A stretch of 64,000 bases of DNA. Source: Streptomyces sp. PTY087I2 (GTDB taxonomy: Bacteria; Actinomycetota; Actinomycetes; Streptomycetales; Streptomycetaceae). Each line of letters opens with the position of its first letter. The first letter of the stretch is position 1. Shown one piece after another: positions 28,529 to 35,913 of this stretch. The stretch lies in assembly GCF_001687325.1 (NCBI RefSeq), contig NZ_LZRD01000003.1, positions 186,001 through 250,000 of the forward strand, written 5' to 3'. Under the pieces are notes generated by a model. That model was not told the DNA's origin, searched no databases, and saw only the letters and a list, made by a program, of their open reading frames with translations. Made by a program: the position numbers and the translations under genes.

Positions 28529-31309
28529 TCAGCTCTTGGGCTTCGGGGCGGGGCCGACGTAGCGGACGCGACCGTCCTTCACACGGTACAAGTGGGCGTC
28601 CTGGCCGACGAGTCGCTGACGCTCCTTGTCGAACGCGTAGGTGCGCGAGATCCCCTCGTACCGGGAGGCAGCGATCGCGGCGGTGAGCGCGGACCGGCTG
28701 GGCCGGCCGTCGCCGGAGGGCGTCACACTTGCCGACGCCCCCTTTGCCGCGTCCGTCGCGCCCTTGGTGGTGGCGGTGGATCCCTTGGCCGCCGCCTCGG
28801 CGAGGGTGGCCAGTTCACGGGCGACGAGCCCCGCCACGTCGTACGCCTCGGCCGACCACGCGGCGGGCGCGGCGCCGAAGCGTTTGCGGTGGGCGGCGGC
28901 GAACGTCGCGGCGGCCGGGGCGGTGGCGTCGATGAACGGGGCGACGAACTCCCAGCCGTCGGCCGCCGCGCCCGCCTGTTCCAGGAACTCCGGCCCCATG
29001 GCGGTGTGCTGGGCCATGCACGGCCCGGGGAAGGAGCCGTCGGCCAGGATGCGGGCGACCTTGGCGGCGCCGGCTGCTTCACCGGCGTAGAAGAGGGCGT
29101 CGCTCCGGTGCGAGAGGAGGTCGGTGACGACCGGGTCGAAGACGGTGGTCCCGGCGGGCACCACTCGGGGGTGGGTGGTACCGGTGGTGAGTTTGGGTGT
29201 CAGCAGGTTGACGGCGTAGCCCGCCTGGTAGGCGGACTGCCCGCCGGACCGGTCGATCAGGATGCCCAGCCGCTCGACGTCGGGGCGCAGCAGCAGGCGG
29301 TGGACGACGGGGAAGGAGAGCTCGGCGTAGGAGGGGGAGGCCTGGAAGAAGGAACCGTTGGCCCGGGTCGGGAAGGACATCAGGAGGGCCGACACCGTCA
29401 GGACCGGCATCACGGCCTCGTCGTACGCGGACAGGGCCGCCCCCGCCGTATCGTCGCTCGTGGGGCCGATGACCGCGACGACCTCCGGGTCGCGGGCGAA
29501 CTCCTCGGCGACCCGGGCCGAGCGGGCGGGGTCGCCCTGGTCGTCGAGGCCCTTCACGGCGAGCCGGAAGGGCCGGTCGTCGAGGGAGTTGAAGCGGTCG
29601 ACGGCGAGCCGGACGCCGCGTTCCTGGGCGCGTCCGGCGGCGCTCAGGGGCCCGGTGAGATCGGCGTGCACGCCGATGATGAGGCGCCGTCCGCCGGGCG
29701 CCCCGTCGTCTCCTCCCCCGCTTGCTCCGTCACCGGTGAGCCGTACGGCGGCGAAGGCTCCGGCGCCGAGGGCGAGAGCACCACCGGCCGCGAGGAGCAG
29801 GAACCGCCGTCGGCCGGGGGCGGGTTGCGGGGGCCCGGGCTCCTCGGTGACGGCGACGGTGGCGTCGATGGCGGGCAGGGCCAGCAGCGCGGCGGCCCGG
29901 TCCGCGATGATCCGGACGACGTCCTCGGGCAGCCAGTCGGCGGTGCCTCCGGCGGGGAGGTCCTCGGCGATCAGGGTGTCGAGATCGGCGGCGGTCGGAC
30001 GCGTGTCGGGGTCCTTGGCGAGGCAGCGTTCCAGGAGCGCGCGCAGCGCGGGGTCGTCGATGCCGCCGAGGTCGGGGGCGTCGTGCACGGTCCGGTAGAG
30101 GATGGCGTCGACCGCACCGCTGCCGAAGGGCGGCCGCCCGGTGGCCGCGTACGCCAGGAGACAGCCGAGCGAGAAGACGTCCCCGGCGGATCCGGTTGGC
30201 CTGGTGGCCGTGGTGGACCCGGCGGCCGTGGTGGGTCCGGTGGATCCAATGGACTCGGCGGCCGTGGTGGGTCCGGCGGACTCGGTCGCCCCGGCGGGAT
30301 CGGTGGATCCGGCGGGCCCGGTGGACCCGTCGGCCCGGGTGGGCCCAGCGGCCCCGGTCGCTTCGCCGGACCCGGCGGCCGTGGTGGACCCGCCGGGATC
30401 GGTGGACCCGGCGGCAGTGGCGGGCCCAGTGGACTCGGCGGACCCGGCCCCTTCGCCGGACCCGGCGGCTGTGGTGGACTCGGCGGGATCGGCGGACCCG
30501 GCGGGCTCGGCGGATCCGGCGAACTCAGCGGCCGTGGTGGACCCGGAGGACTTGGTCGCCCCGGCGGGCCCGGCGGCCCTGTCCGCCCGGGCGGGCCTAG
30601 CGGCCCCGCTTGCTTCGCCGGACCCGGCGGACCCGACGGCAGTGGCAGCCCCAGTGGACCCGGCTGCCCCGATCACCCCAATAGCCCCGCCGGGCCCGGA
30701 TGCCCCGGCGGACCCGGTCGCCCCGACACCCCCGGCCGCCCCCACCGAACCACCCGACACCTGCTCCGGCGGGAGGAAGCCCGGGGTGCCGACGATCAGC
30801 CCAGTAGCGGTGAGCGCGGTCGCGTCAGCGGCGCGGGCGATCCCGAAGTCGATCAGCCGGGGGCCGCTCGCGGTCAGCAGCACGTTGCCCGGCTTGACGT
30901 CGCGGTGGACGAGCCCGGCGGCGTGCACGGCGGACAGGGCGCGGGCGAGCAGTCGGCCGAGGACGGTGACGCTGCGTACGGGGAGCGGTCCGCGCCGGGC
31001 AACGACGTCGGACAGCGTCGGCCCGGGCACGAACTCGGTCGCAAGCCAAGGCCGTTCGGCCTCGGTGTCGGCGCCGGTGACGGACACGGCCCAGGGGCTG
31101 TCGACGCGGCGGGCGGCCTCGGCCTCGCGGCGGAAGCGGGCCCGGAAGTCCTCGTCCCCGGCGTACTCGGGCAGGATCACCTTGATCGCGGCGAGCGCTC
31201 CGGCGTCGGTGCGTCCGAGGTAGACGACGCCCATGCCGCCGGCTCCCAGGCGGCCGAGGAGCCGGTGGCCGCCGATCCGGGCGGGGTCGGTGGGTCGCAG
31301 GTCGTCCAT
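28529..31309 (-). CDS. Receptor-like Ser/Thr kinase with ligand-binding domain and large intrakinase insertion
   Basis: 926 residues, paralogue of the downstream gene. Kinase N-lobe and catalytic loop are intact (Lys43, HRDVKPGN Asp137, DFG Asp154, GTPGFLPPEQ at 174-183). Then about 185 residues of Gly/Ala/Ser/Thr/Pro low-complexity sequence (187-375) separate PPEQ from the subdomain IX motif GDVFSLGCLL (Asp377), which normally follows within about ten residues. Membrane segment about 498-525 (RRRFLLLAAGGALALGAGAF). C-terminal type I periplasmic-binding domain: IIGVHADLTGPLSAAG, VIGPTSDDTAG, AAHRKRFGAAPAAWSAEAYD. ATG 31309. Operon with the lipoprotein upstream (9-base gap). Confidence 0.92.
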   Translation of the reverse strand: MDDLRPTDPARIGGHRLLGRLGAGGMGVVYLGRTDAGALAAIKVILPEYAGDEDFRARFRREAEAARRVDSPWAVSVTGADTEAERPWLATEFVPGPTLSDVVARRGPLPVRSVTVLGRLLARALSAVHAAGLVHRDVKPGNVLLTASGPRLIDFGIARAADATALTATGLIVGTPGFLPPEQVSGGSVGAAGGVGATGSAGASGPGGAIGVIGAAGSTGAATAVGSAGSGEASGAARPARADRAAGPAGATKSSGSTTAAEFAGSAEPAGSADPAESTTAAGSGEGAGSAESTGPATAAGSTDPGGSTTAAGSGEATGAAGPTRADGSTGPAGSTDPAGATESAGPTTAAESIGSTGPTTAAGSTTATRPTGSAGDVFSLGCLLAYAATGRPPFGSGAVDAILYRTVHDAPDLGGIDDPALRALLERCLAKDPDTRPTAADLDTLIAEDLPAGGTADWLPEDVVRIIADRAAALLALPAIDATVAVTEEPGPPQPAPGRRRFLLLAAGGALALGAGAFAAVRLTGDGASGGGDDGAPGGRRLIIGVHADLTGPLSAAGRAQERGVRLAVDRFNSLDDRPFRLAVKGLDDQGDPARSARVAEEFARDPEVVAVIGPTSDDTAGAALSAYDEAVMPVLTVSALLMSFPTRANGSFFQASPSYAELSFPVVHRLLLRPDVERLGILIDRSGGQSAYQAGYAVNLLTPKLTTGTTHPRVVPAGTTVFDPVVTDLLSHRSDALFYAGEAAGAAKVARILADGSFPGPCMAQHTAMGPEFLEQAGAAADGWEFVAPFIDATAPAAATFAAAHRKRFGAAPAAWSAEAYDVAGLVARELATLAEAAAKGSTATTKGATDAAKGASASVTPSGDGRPSRSALTAAIAASRYEGISRTYAFDKERQRLVGQDAHLYRVKDGRVRYVGPAPKPKS
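30185..30751 (-). repeat. Low-complexity repeat expansion inside the kinase coding region
   Basis: About 565 bases of degenerate GGACCCGGCGGX-type repeats, most often in nine- and twelve-base periods, encoding GS/TAA/GPA/TDPAG-like residues. The plus strand reads as Gly-X-Y collagen-like codons. The stretch is absent from the neighbouring paralogue, which spans the same position with nine residues, so it is an in-frame expansion of replication-slippage type. Confidence 0.8.
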
Positions 31310-31318
31310 CGTCCGGCC

Positions 31319-32149
31319 TCAGCTCTGCTTCTCGACGGTGGATTCCAGCCGGGCCAGCATGGTGCCCTGCGCCTGGACGACGAGCTCGTCGATCTCCCGC
31401 TCGGTGCGCCCCTTCGCCCCCTTGCCGGTCACGGCCACGGTGAACTGGAGGGTCTGCGCCTGCTGCCAGAAGTAGTGGTGCGGCCCGCCGAGCTCGGAGC
31501 TCCGGTACTCCCCCAGCTCGGTGAGGGAGTCCTCGGAGGTGTTCTGGGTGGCCTCGCCGCCGAGGAGCGCACCGGCGAACATGGAGCCGATCTGCTCGCC
31601 CTCGCGCAGCTGCTGGGTGGGGCAGCGCATGCTCTCCTCGATCGACTCGGCCATCTCCCAGGTGGCGTCCTGGCGGGTGCGGTGCACGGTGACGACGGCG
31701 GCGAGGCGCACCGGCCCCTTGCCGGCCTCCGCGGGCACCTCGAACGACCGGGTGAGGGTGGCGAGGACGCTGGGCGCGGGCTTCCGCTGCTGCCAGACAC
31801 AGTCCTCGCCGAGCACGGGCCAGGTCGCGGGGTCGCTCTCGTACGGGCTCCGCTTCACCACCCCGGGGCCGAAGCTGTCGGGGCCGGCGATGACGCGGTC
31901 GATGAAGTCGCGTGCCTCGGCGCGGGTCTTCGGGAGCCGGGCGGGGTCGGGTACGAACGCGTCCTCGGGCGACGGCCCGGCACCGGTGCCGCCGCCGGAG
32001 CCCGCGCTCGCGCTCGCCGAAGCGTCGCGATTCTCTGCCTTCCCCGGATCGTCCGCCGCCTCCGAGCAACCGGCGAGCAGCACGGTCACGAGGGTCAGGG
32101 CCAGGGGCAGCGCGAACCGGCCCCCTCTTAACGGCACATGACAGGTCAC
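31319..32149 (-). CDS. Lipoprotein of unknown function, first gene of the kinase operon
   Basis: 276 residues. Signal sequence FALPLALTLVTVLLAGC gives a lipobox Cys near residue 28, followed by a Ser/Ala/Gly spacer (ASASASAGSGGGTG). The mature domain has alpha/beta character and two cysteines (GEDCVWQQRK and MRCPTQQL). No family recognised with confidence. GTG 32149 has GGGGGAG upstream; a GTG at 32137 is possible. Nine bases separate it from the next kinase gene, so it is probably an extracytoplasmic partner or ligand-capture protein for the receptor-like kinases (inference). Confidence 0.85.
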   Translation of the reverse strand: MTCHVPLRGGRFALPLALTLVTVLLAGCSEAADDPGKAENRDASASASAGSGGGTGAGPSPEDAFVPDPARLPKTRAEARDFIDRVIAGPDSFGPGVVKRSPYESDPATWPVLGEDCVWQQRKPAPSVLATLTRSFEVPAEAGKGPVRLAAVVTVHRTRQDATWEMAESIEESMRCPTQQLREGEQIGSMFAGALLGGEATQNTSEDSLTELGEYRSSELGGPHHYFWQQAQTLQFTVAVTGKGAKGRTEREIDELVVQAQGTMLARLESTVEKQS

Positions 32150-32274
32150 AGCGCTCCCCCGCTCTCCTCTACGACGCCGTATCGATCATAGGTTCGGCGG
32201 GCTGCCGTGGGTGGAGGTGTCCGGGGACTGTTGCCTCATCGCGACATCAGGAGAACCGGGCGGCTCCGGCCGGG

Positions 32275-33114
32275 TCAGCCGGTCTCCGCCAGAAAGGCGC
32301 GCAGGTGCTCGACGAGGGCGTCCGGCCGGTCCTGAGGAATCAGCGTGTAGCTGTCGGCCACCTCCACCAGCCGTCCCCTCGGCAGGATGTCGGCGAGGCG
32401 TCGCCCGTGGTCGAGCGGCATGACCCGGTCCTCGGTCGCCCAGACCACCAGCGCGGGCCGGTCGAAGGTCCGCAATTCCTCCGTCCAGCGCAGGAGTTCG
32501 GCCTTCTCGGGTACGCCGAGGACATAGGCGCGCAGATCGCGCCGGATCTCGGCAGAGGTCAGCAGCGGCCGGAACCACTCGTCCATCGTGGCGTGCGGGA
32601 CGGGCCGTTTGCTCATCCACCCCCAGGTCATGGGGAGCCGCCGGGCGGGCTTCAGCCGGAGCAGGGAGAAGGCGGCCCTGATCCCTCCGGGCAGCCTGGC
32701 GAGGGCGGCGAGGTTCCGGCCGGGCAGCCCGGGCGGATAGTTGTCGAACGCCTCGCAGGAGGTGATGACGAGTCGGCCGATCCGGTCGGCCCGCCCGTCC
32801 GCGACCAGGGCCTGGGCCCCGCCCCAGTCGTTCATCACGAGTGTCACGTCCTCCAGTTGGAGGGCTTCCAGAAACTCGGCGACCAGCCGCGCGACCCCGA
32901 GGACGGACAGATCGGCCCCGGCGTCCATGGGCCTGCGGTGCCCGCCGAGCGGCAGGGTCGGCACGACGCACCGCACCCCGTCGCCGAGCCCGGCCACGAC
33001 CTCGTCCCACAGCGAACCGTTCATGGCCACGCCGTGCAGAAGGACCACGACGGGCCCGTCACCACCGGTGTCGCGGTACTCGATCACACCCGCCGAAAGC
33101 CTCACGTCGTCCAT
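32275..33114 (-). CDS. Alpha/beta-hydrolase, haloalkane dehalogenase/epoxide hydrolase-like
   Basis: 279 residues. Oxyanion-side VVLLHGVAMNGSLW and nucleophile elbow VMNDWGGAQAL. Asp occupies the nucleophile position with Trp next to it, as in haloalkane dehalogenases and epoxide hydrolases rather than Ser esterases. The acid is probably in WATEDRVMP. The usual GH(F/Y) catalytic histidine region reads ADSYTLIPQDRPD, lacking the His. It may therefore be a variant with altered chemistry or a non-catalytic binder. ATG 33114. Divergent from the GAP1 gene; no obvious pathway partner. Confidence 0.82.
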   Translation of the reverse strand: MDDVRLSAGVIEYRDTGGDGPVVVLLHGVAMNGSLWDEVVAGLGDGVRCVVPTLPLGGHRRPMDAGADLSVLGVARLVAEFLEALQLEDVTLVMNDWGGAQALVADGRADRIGRLVITSCEAFDNYPPGLPGRNLAALARLPGGIRAAFSLLRLKPARRLPMTWGWMSKRPVPHATMDEWFRPLLTSAEIRRDLRAYVLGVPEKAELLRWTEELRTFDRPALVVWATEDRVMPLDHGRRLADILPRGRLVEVADSYTLIPQDRPDALVEHLRAFLAETG

Positions 33115-33279
33115 GCGGTCAACATAGTCCGGCCGCCCTCGGGCCAGCACCTGACGCAGCGTGGGGATTACCTCCCCGTCCTTGATAACGTCGCCCCCGC
33201 GGCTGCGGACTTCTCCCCCGACCCAGCCGTACGGGGTGGGCACGGGGACCGGGCGCGGCAGGACGAAGAGGGCCGACAG

Positions 33280-35760
33280 ATGAGCCTTGCACAGGTGCAC
33301 TACACCTCCGCCGCGCCGGGGGACGAGGAGACGGCGGGCCGGTTCACGGCGGTCGGTCCCGGGGTGTCCGGGGCCCTGCTGGCGGAGATCGAGCCGTTGG
33401 TGCGCTACGAGCTGCCCGAGGGCGTTCCGGACCGCCTGTCGGACGGCGAACTGCGCTCGCTGCCGCAGTCGTTCACGTACGCCGTCCTCTCCGACGGTAG
33501 CCGTCTGGTGTCCCGGTCGGCTCCGGTACGGGACACGAGTGGCGGCGCGGGACCGGGGGTCCGGTTCCACGCGCACGCGGTGCATCTGCCGCCGGGGGTG
33601 CCGCTGCCGGGCGACCGGCTGCCGGTCGAGGCGTGGCGGTCGCCGCACTGGGTGGCGGTGACGCCCGGCGGCGCGATACCGGACCCGCTGACGCTGCCGC
33701 CCGGCCCGACGGCGGTCTCCGAGGGCCTGGACGACTTCGCCGTGTCGCGCGGCCCCTGGCTCGCGGCCGTACTGGCGGATCTGCGCCGGGCGAGCGAGCC
33801 GACGGAGCCCGGCGGGCGGCCGGTGGTGCTGGTGGAGCGGCAGTGCGCGGACGTGGCGAGGTGGCTGGGGCTCGCGTCCGTGACCCTGCCGAGGGAGTGC
33901 GCGGAGCGGCTGACGTTCACCACGTACACCCGGCGGCTGGGCAGTTCGGCGGCGCGGGTGGTGGGGGTGCTGCCCGAAGATGCGGAGGCGGCGCGGGCGG
34001 CGGGCCTGCGGGTTCATGTGTGCGCGGAGCGGCCAGCGTCGGGTGGCGGTACGGACGACGTGTGGGCGACGACGGCGGCGCGGGTCTGGCGGAGCCGGTC
34101 GCCGGAGCTGTTCCGAGAAGCCCGTGAGCTGCCCGGGGAGCCTTTCGCCGCAGGCCCGTTGACGGTGACGGCCCTGTGCGCGGGGATCGCGCTCGGGCCG
34201 GACGAGCGTGCGGCGGCGGCCGGTTGGGCGGCGGACCGCCCGTACGCCCTGGACGCCAAACGTACGGGCCAGCTGGTCGAGGCCCTCACCTCCCCCGGCA
34301 TCGACGACCGTACGGGCCCCGAATTCGACGCGGTGGGGCGGCTGTTCGGCGCCCTGGAGGGCCGCTGCCCCGCGTCGGTGACCGCTCCGCTCGCGGCGAT
34401 GCTGGTGACGGAGGCGGTACGGGGCGGCAACGGCTCGCTGGAACTGCCGCGCCGGGACGCGTTCGTGGGGCCGGAGGGTGCGGCGGTCGCGGAGCGGCTG
34501 GCCCCGGAGATCCTGACCGAGCTGGGCGACAAGGCCGGGCCCCGGTCGGTCGCGCGAACCGTACAACTGCTGCGGGTGGCAAGGCTGCTGGGCGTGGACG
34601 GTACGGAGTCGCTGCCGGGGGTTGTGGACTGCCTGGCCCCGGCCCTACTGACGGAGGCGGCGGCCGAGGAAGGGCCGGGCGCCCCGGACTTCGCCCCGGC
34701 CCTGCTGGAGTTGCTGGACGAGCAGTTCGAGGTGCGGACGGCGTTGCTCGGCGCGCTGGACCGGATCGCCCCGCGGGACCCCGGGGCGGTGGCCCGGTTC
34801 CTGGAGCGGGTGGCGCTGCCGTTCACGGGGACGCAGGCGTTGCCGCATCTGCGGATGTGCGCCGAGGTGCCGGGGGCGATGGCGACGCTGGGCGGTGACC
34901 GGGCGGCGGTGTGGCACCGGGTGCTGCGGGCGGCCGGCCTCTCCCCCTTCGCCGAGCCGCTGGTGCTGCGCACGGCGGTGGGCCTGGTGTGGGAGGACCG
35001 GGCCCCGACGGTCGAGGAGGCCCGCCTCCTGCTGGACGCGGCCACGTCGGACTCGCACCGCGCGGCGGGTACGTGGGCCCGCCTGGTCGACGCGGCGCTG
35101 AGCGCGTCCGCCGCCGAGCCGCCCACCACCGGCCCGTCCCCCGCGAGCACCGACGAGGCGGCGGCCCTCGCCCACGACCTGCTGCGCGGCTTCCCCGGGG
35201 AGATCGGCGGCCGGGAGCGGGCGGGCCTCCTGCTACTGGACCTGGTCCGCGAACTGCGCACGGGCGCACCGGAACCCGGCTGGGCGGAGACCGTCCGAAC
35301 CCTGTGCGCCCAGGCCGAGCCGGTCGAACCGGCACTCCGGGAGCGGGCCCACGCGGCCCTGGTCGAACGGCTGCTGGCCCCGGACCGCCCGGGCGCCGAG
35401 CTGTACGACTTCGTCCACGGCGACGACGCCGAGCTGATCGCCGCGTACGACCGCACGGCCCGGACCGAGACCGTACGGACCCGGCTGCGCACCCAACCCG
35501 CCTACGCGGCGGACTGCTTCACCGTCTGGACGGCCCACCCGCACGCGGGCAGGACCTGGCCCCCGGTGGCCGCCGCCCTCCTGGACGAGGTCCTGCGCCC
35601 GGCGGTCCGCGCCATGTCCCCCGAGGCCGTCGCGGAGGTCGAGGCGACGGTGGGCCGCACGGGCAGCAGCGTCCGGGCCGACGCCTTCCGCACGTGGAAC
35701 CGGTCGAGCACGCTGGGCCGCCTGGGCCGCCGGATCGCGGGGCGGGTGCGGCGGGGGTGA
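33280..35760 (+). CDS. GTPase-associated protein 1 (GAP1)-related protein
   Basis: 826 residues. The N-terminus (MSLAQVHYTSAAPGDEETAG, then VRFHAHAVHLPPGVPLPGDRLP) and the block CADVARWLGLASVTLPRECAERLTFTTYTRR match the actinobacterial GAP1 family: a GAP1-N domain, a middle domain and a helical GAP1-C tail ending in a basic RRIAGRVRRG. The family was described in predicted NTPase-regulated conflict systems of multicellular bacteria, usually with a GTPase; no GTPase gene is next to it here. Instead two Ser/Thr kinase-WD40 genes follow on the same strand. ATG 33280 chosen by family N-terminus. A short decayed copy of its 3' end occurs at 42904-42963. Confidence 0.82.
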   Translation: MSLAQVHYTSAAPGDEETAGRFTAVGPGVSGALLAEIEPLVRYELPEGVPDRLSDGELRSLPQSFTYAVLSDGSRLVSRSAPVRDTSGGAGPGVRFHAHAVHLPPGVPLPGDRLPVEAWRSPHWVAVTPGGAIPDPLTLPPGPTAVSEGLDDFAVSRGPWLAAVLADLRRASEPTEPGGRPVVLVERQCADVARWLGLASVTLPRECAERLTFTTYTRRLGSSAARVVGVLPEDAEAARAAGLRVHVCAERPASGGGTDDVWATTAARVWRSRSPELFREARELPGEPFAAGPLTVTALCAGIALGPDERAAAAGWAADRPYALDAKRTGQLVEALTSPGIDDRTGPEFDAVGRLFGALEGRCPASVTAPLAAMLVTEAVRGGNGSLELPRRDAFVGPEGAAVAERLAPEILTELGDKAGPRSVARTVQLLRVARLLGVDGTESLPGVVDCLAPALLTEAAAEEGPGAPDFAPALLELLDEQFEVRTALLGALDRIAPRDPGAVARFLERVALPFTGTQALPHLRMCAEVPGAMATLGGDRAAVWHRVLRAAGLSPFAEPLVLRTAVGLVWEDRAPTVEEARLLLDAATSDSHRAAGTWARLVDAALSASAAEPPTTGPSPASTDEAAALAHDLLRGFPGEIGGRERAGLLLLDLVRELRTGAPEPGWAETVRTLCAQAEPVEPALRERAHAALVERLLAPDRPGAELYDFVHGDDAELIAAYDRTARTETVRTRLRTQPAYAADCFTVWTAHPHAGRTWPPVAAALLDEVLRPAVRAMSPEAVAEVEATVGRTGSSVRADAFRTWNRSSTLGRLGRRIAGRVRRG

Positions 35761-35859
35761 GCCGCCGGGGGCCGGTGGCGCGGGCAGGCCAGGCAGGTAA
35801 CGGGCGTACACGCGCAGTGTCATGAACAGCGCGGTGTTCCGCACCCCCCGCCCCTTCGA

Positions 35860-35900
35860 TCATGGTTATATTCCGCGTGTGATCACAGGTATATCCGGAA
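35860..35900 (+). promoter_or_regulatory. AT-rich promoter with TGTGATCACA palindrome
   Basis: Upstream of the first kinase-WD40 gene, GGTTATATTCCG and GGTATATCCGG form an imperfect direct repeat flanking a perfect palindrome TGTGATCACA (35878-35887). TATATT and TATATC can serve as -10 elements. The island is conspicuously AT-rich for this genome. It resembles a Crp half-site pair but without the N6 spacer. Confidence 0.45.
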
Positions 35901-35913
35901 GATTCGCGTAGCC

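Noticed and set aside
28496..32131. 1211-codon plus-strand frame with collagen-like Gly-X-Y repeats
   Set aside because: It is antisense to the kinase and lipoprotein genes; those have complete domain motifs. The Gly-X-Y appearance is the reverse complement of GGX-type repeats in the kinase insertion.
31912..33279. N-terminal extension of the GAP1 gene
   Set aside because: Runs antisense through the lipoprotein and hydrolase genes; the family N-terminus starts at 33280.
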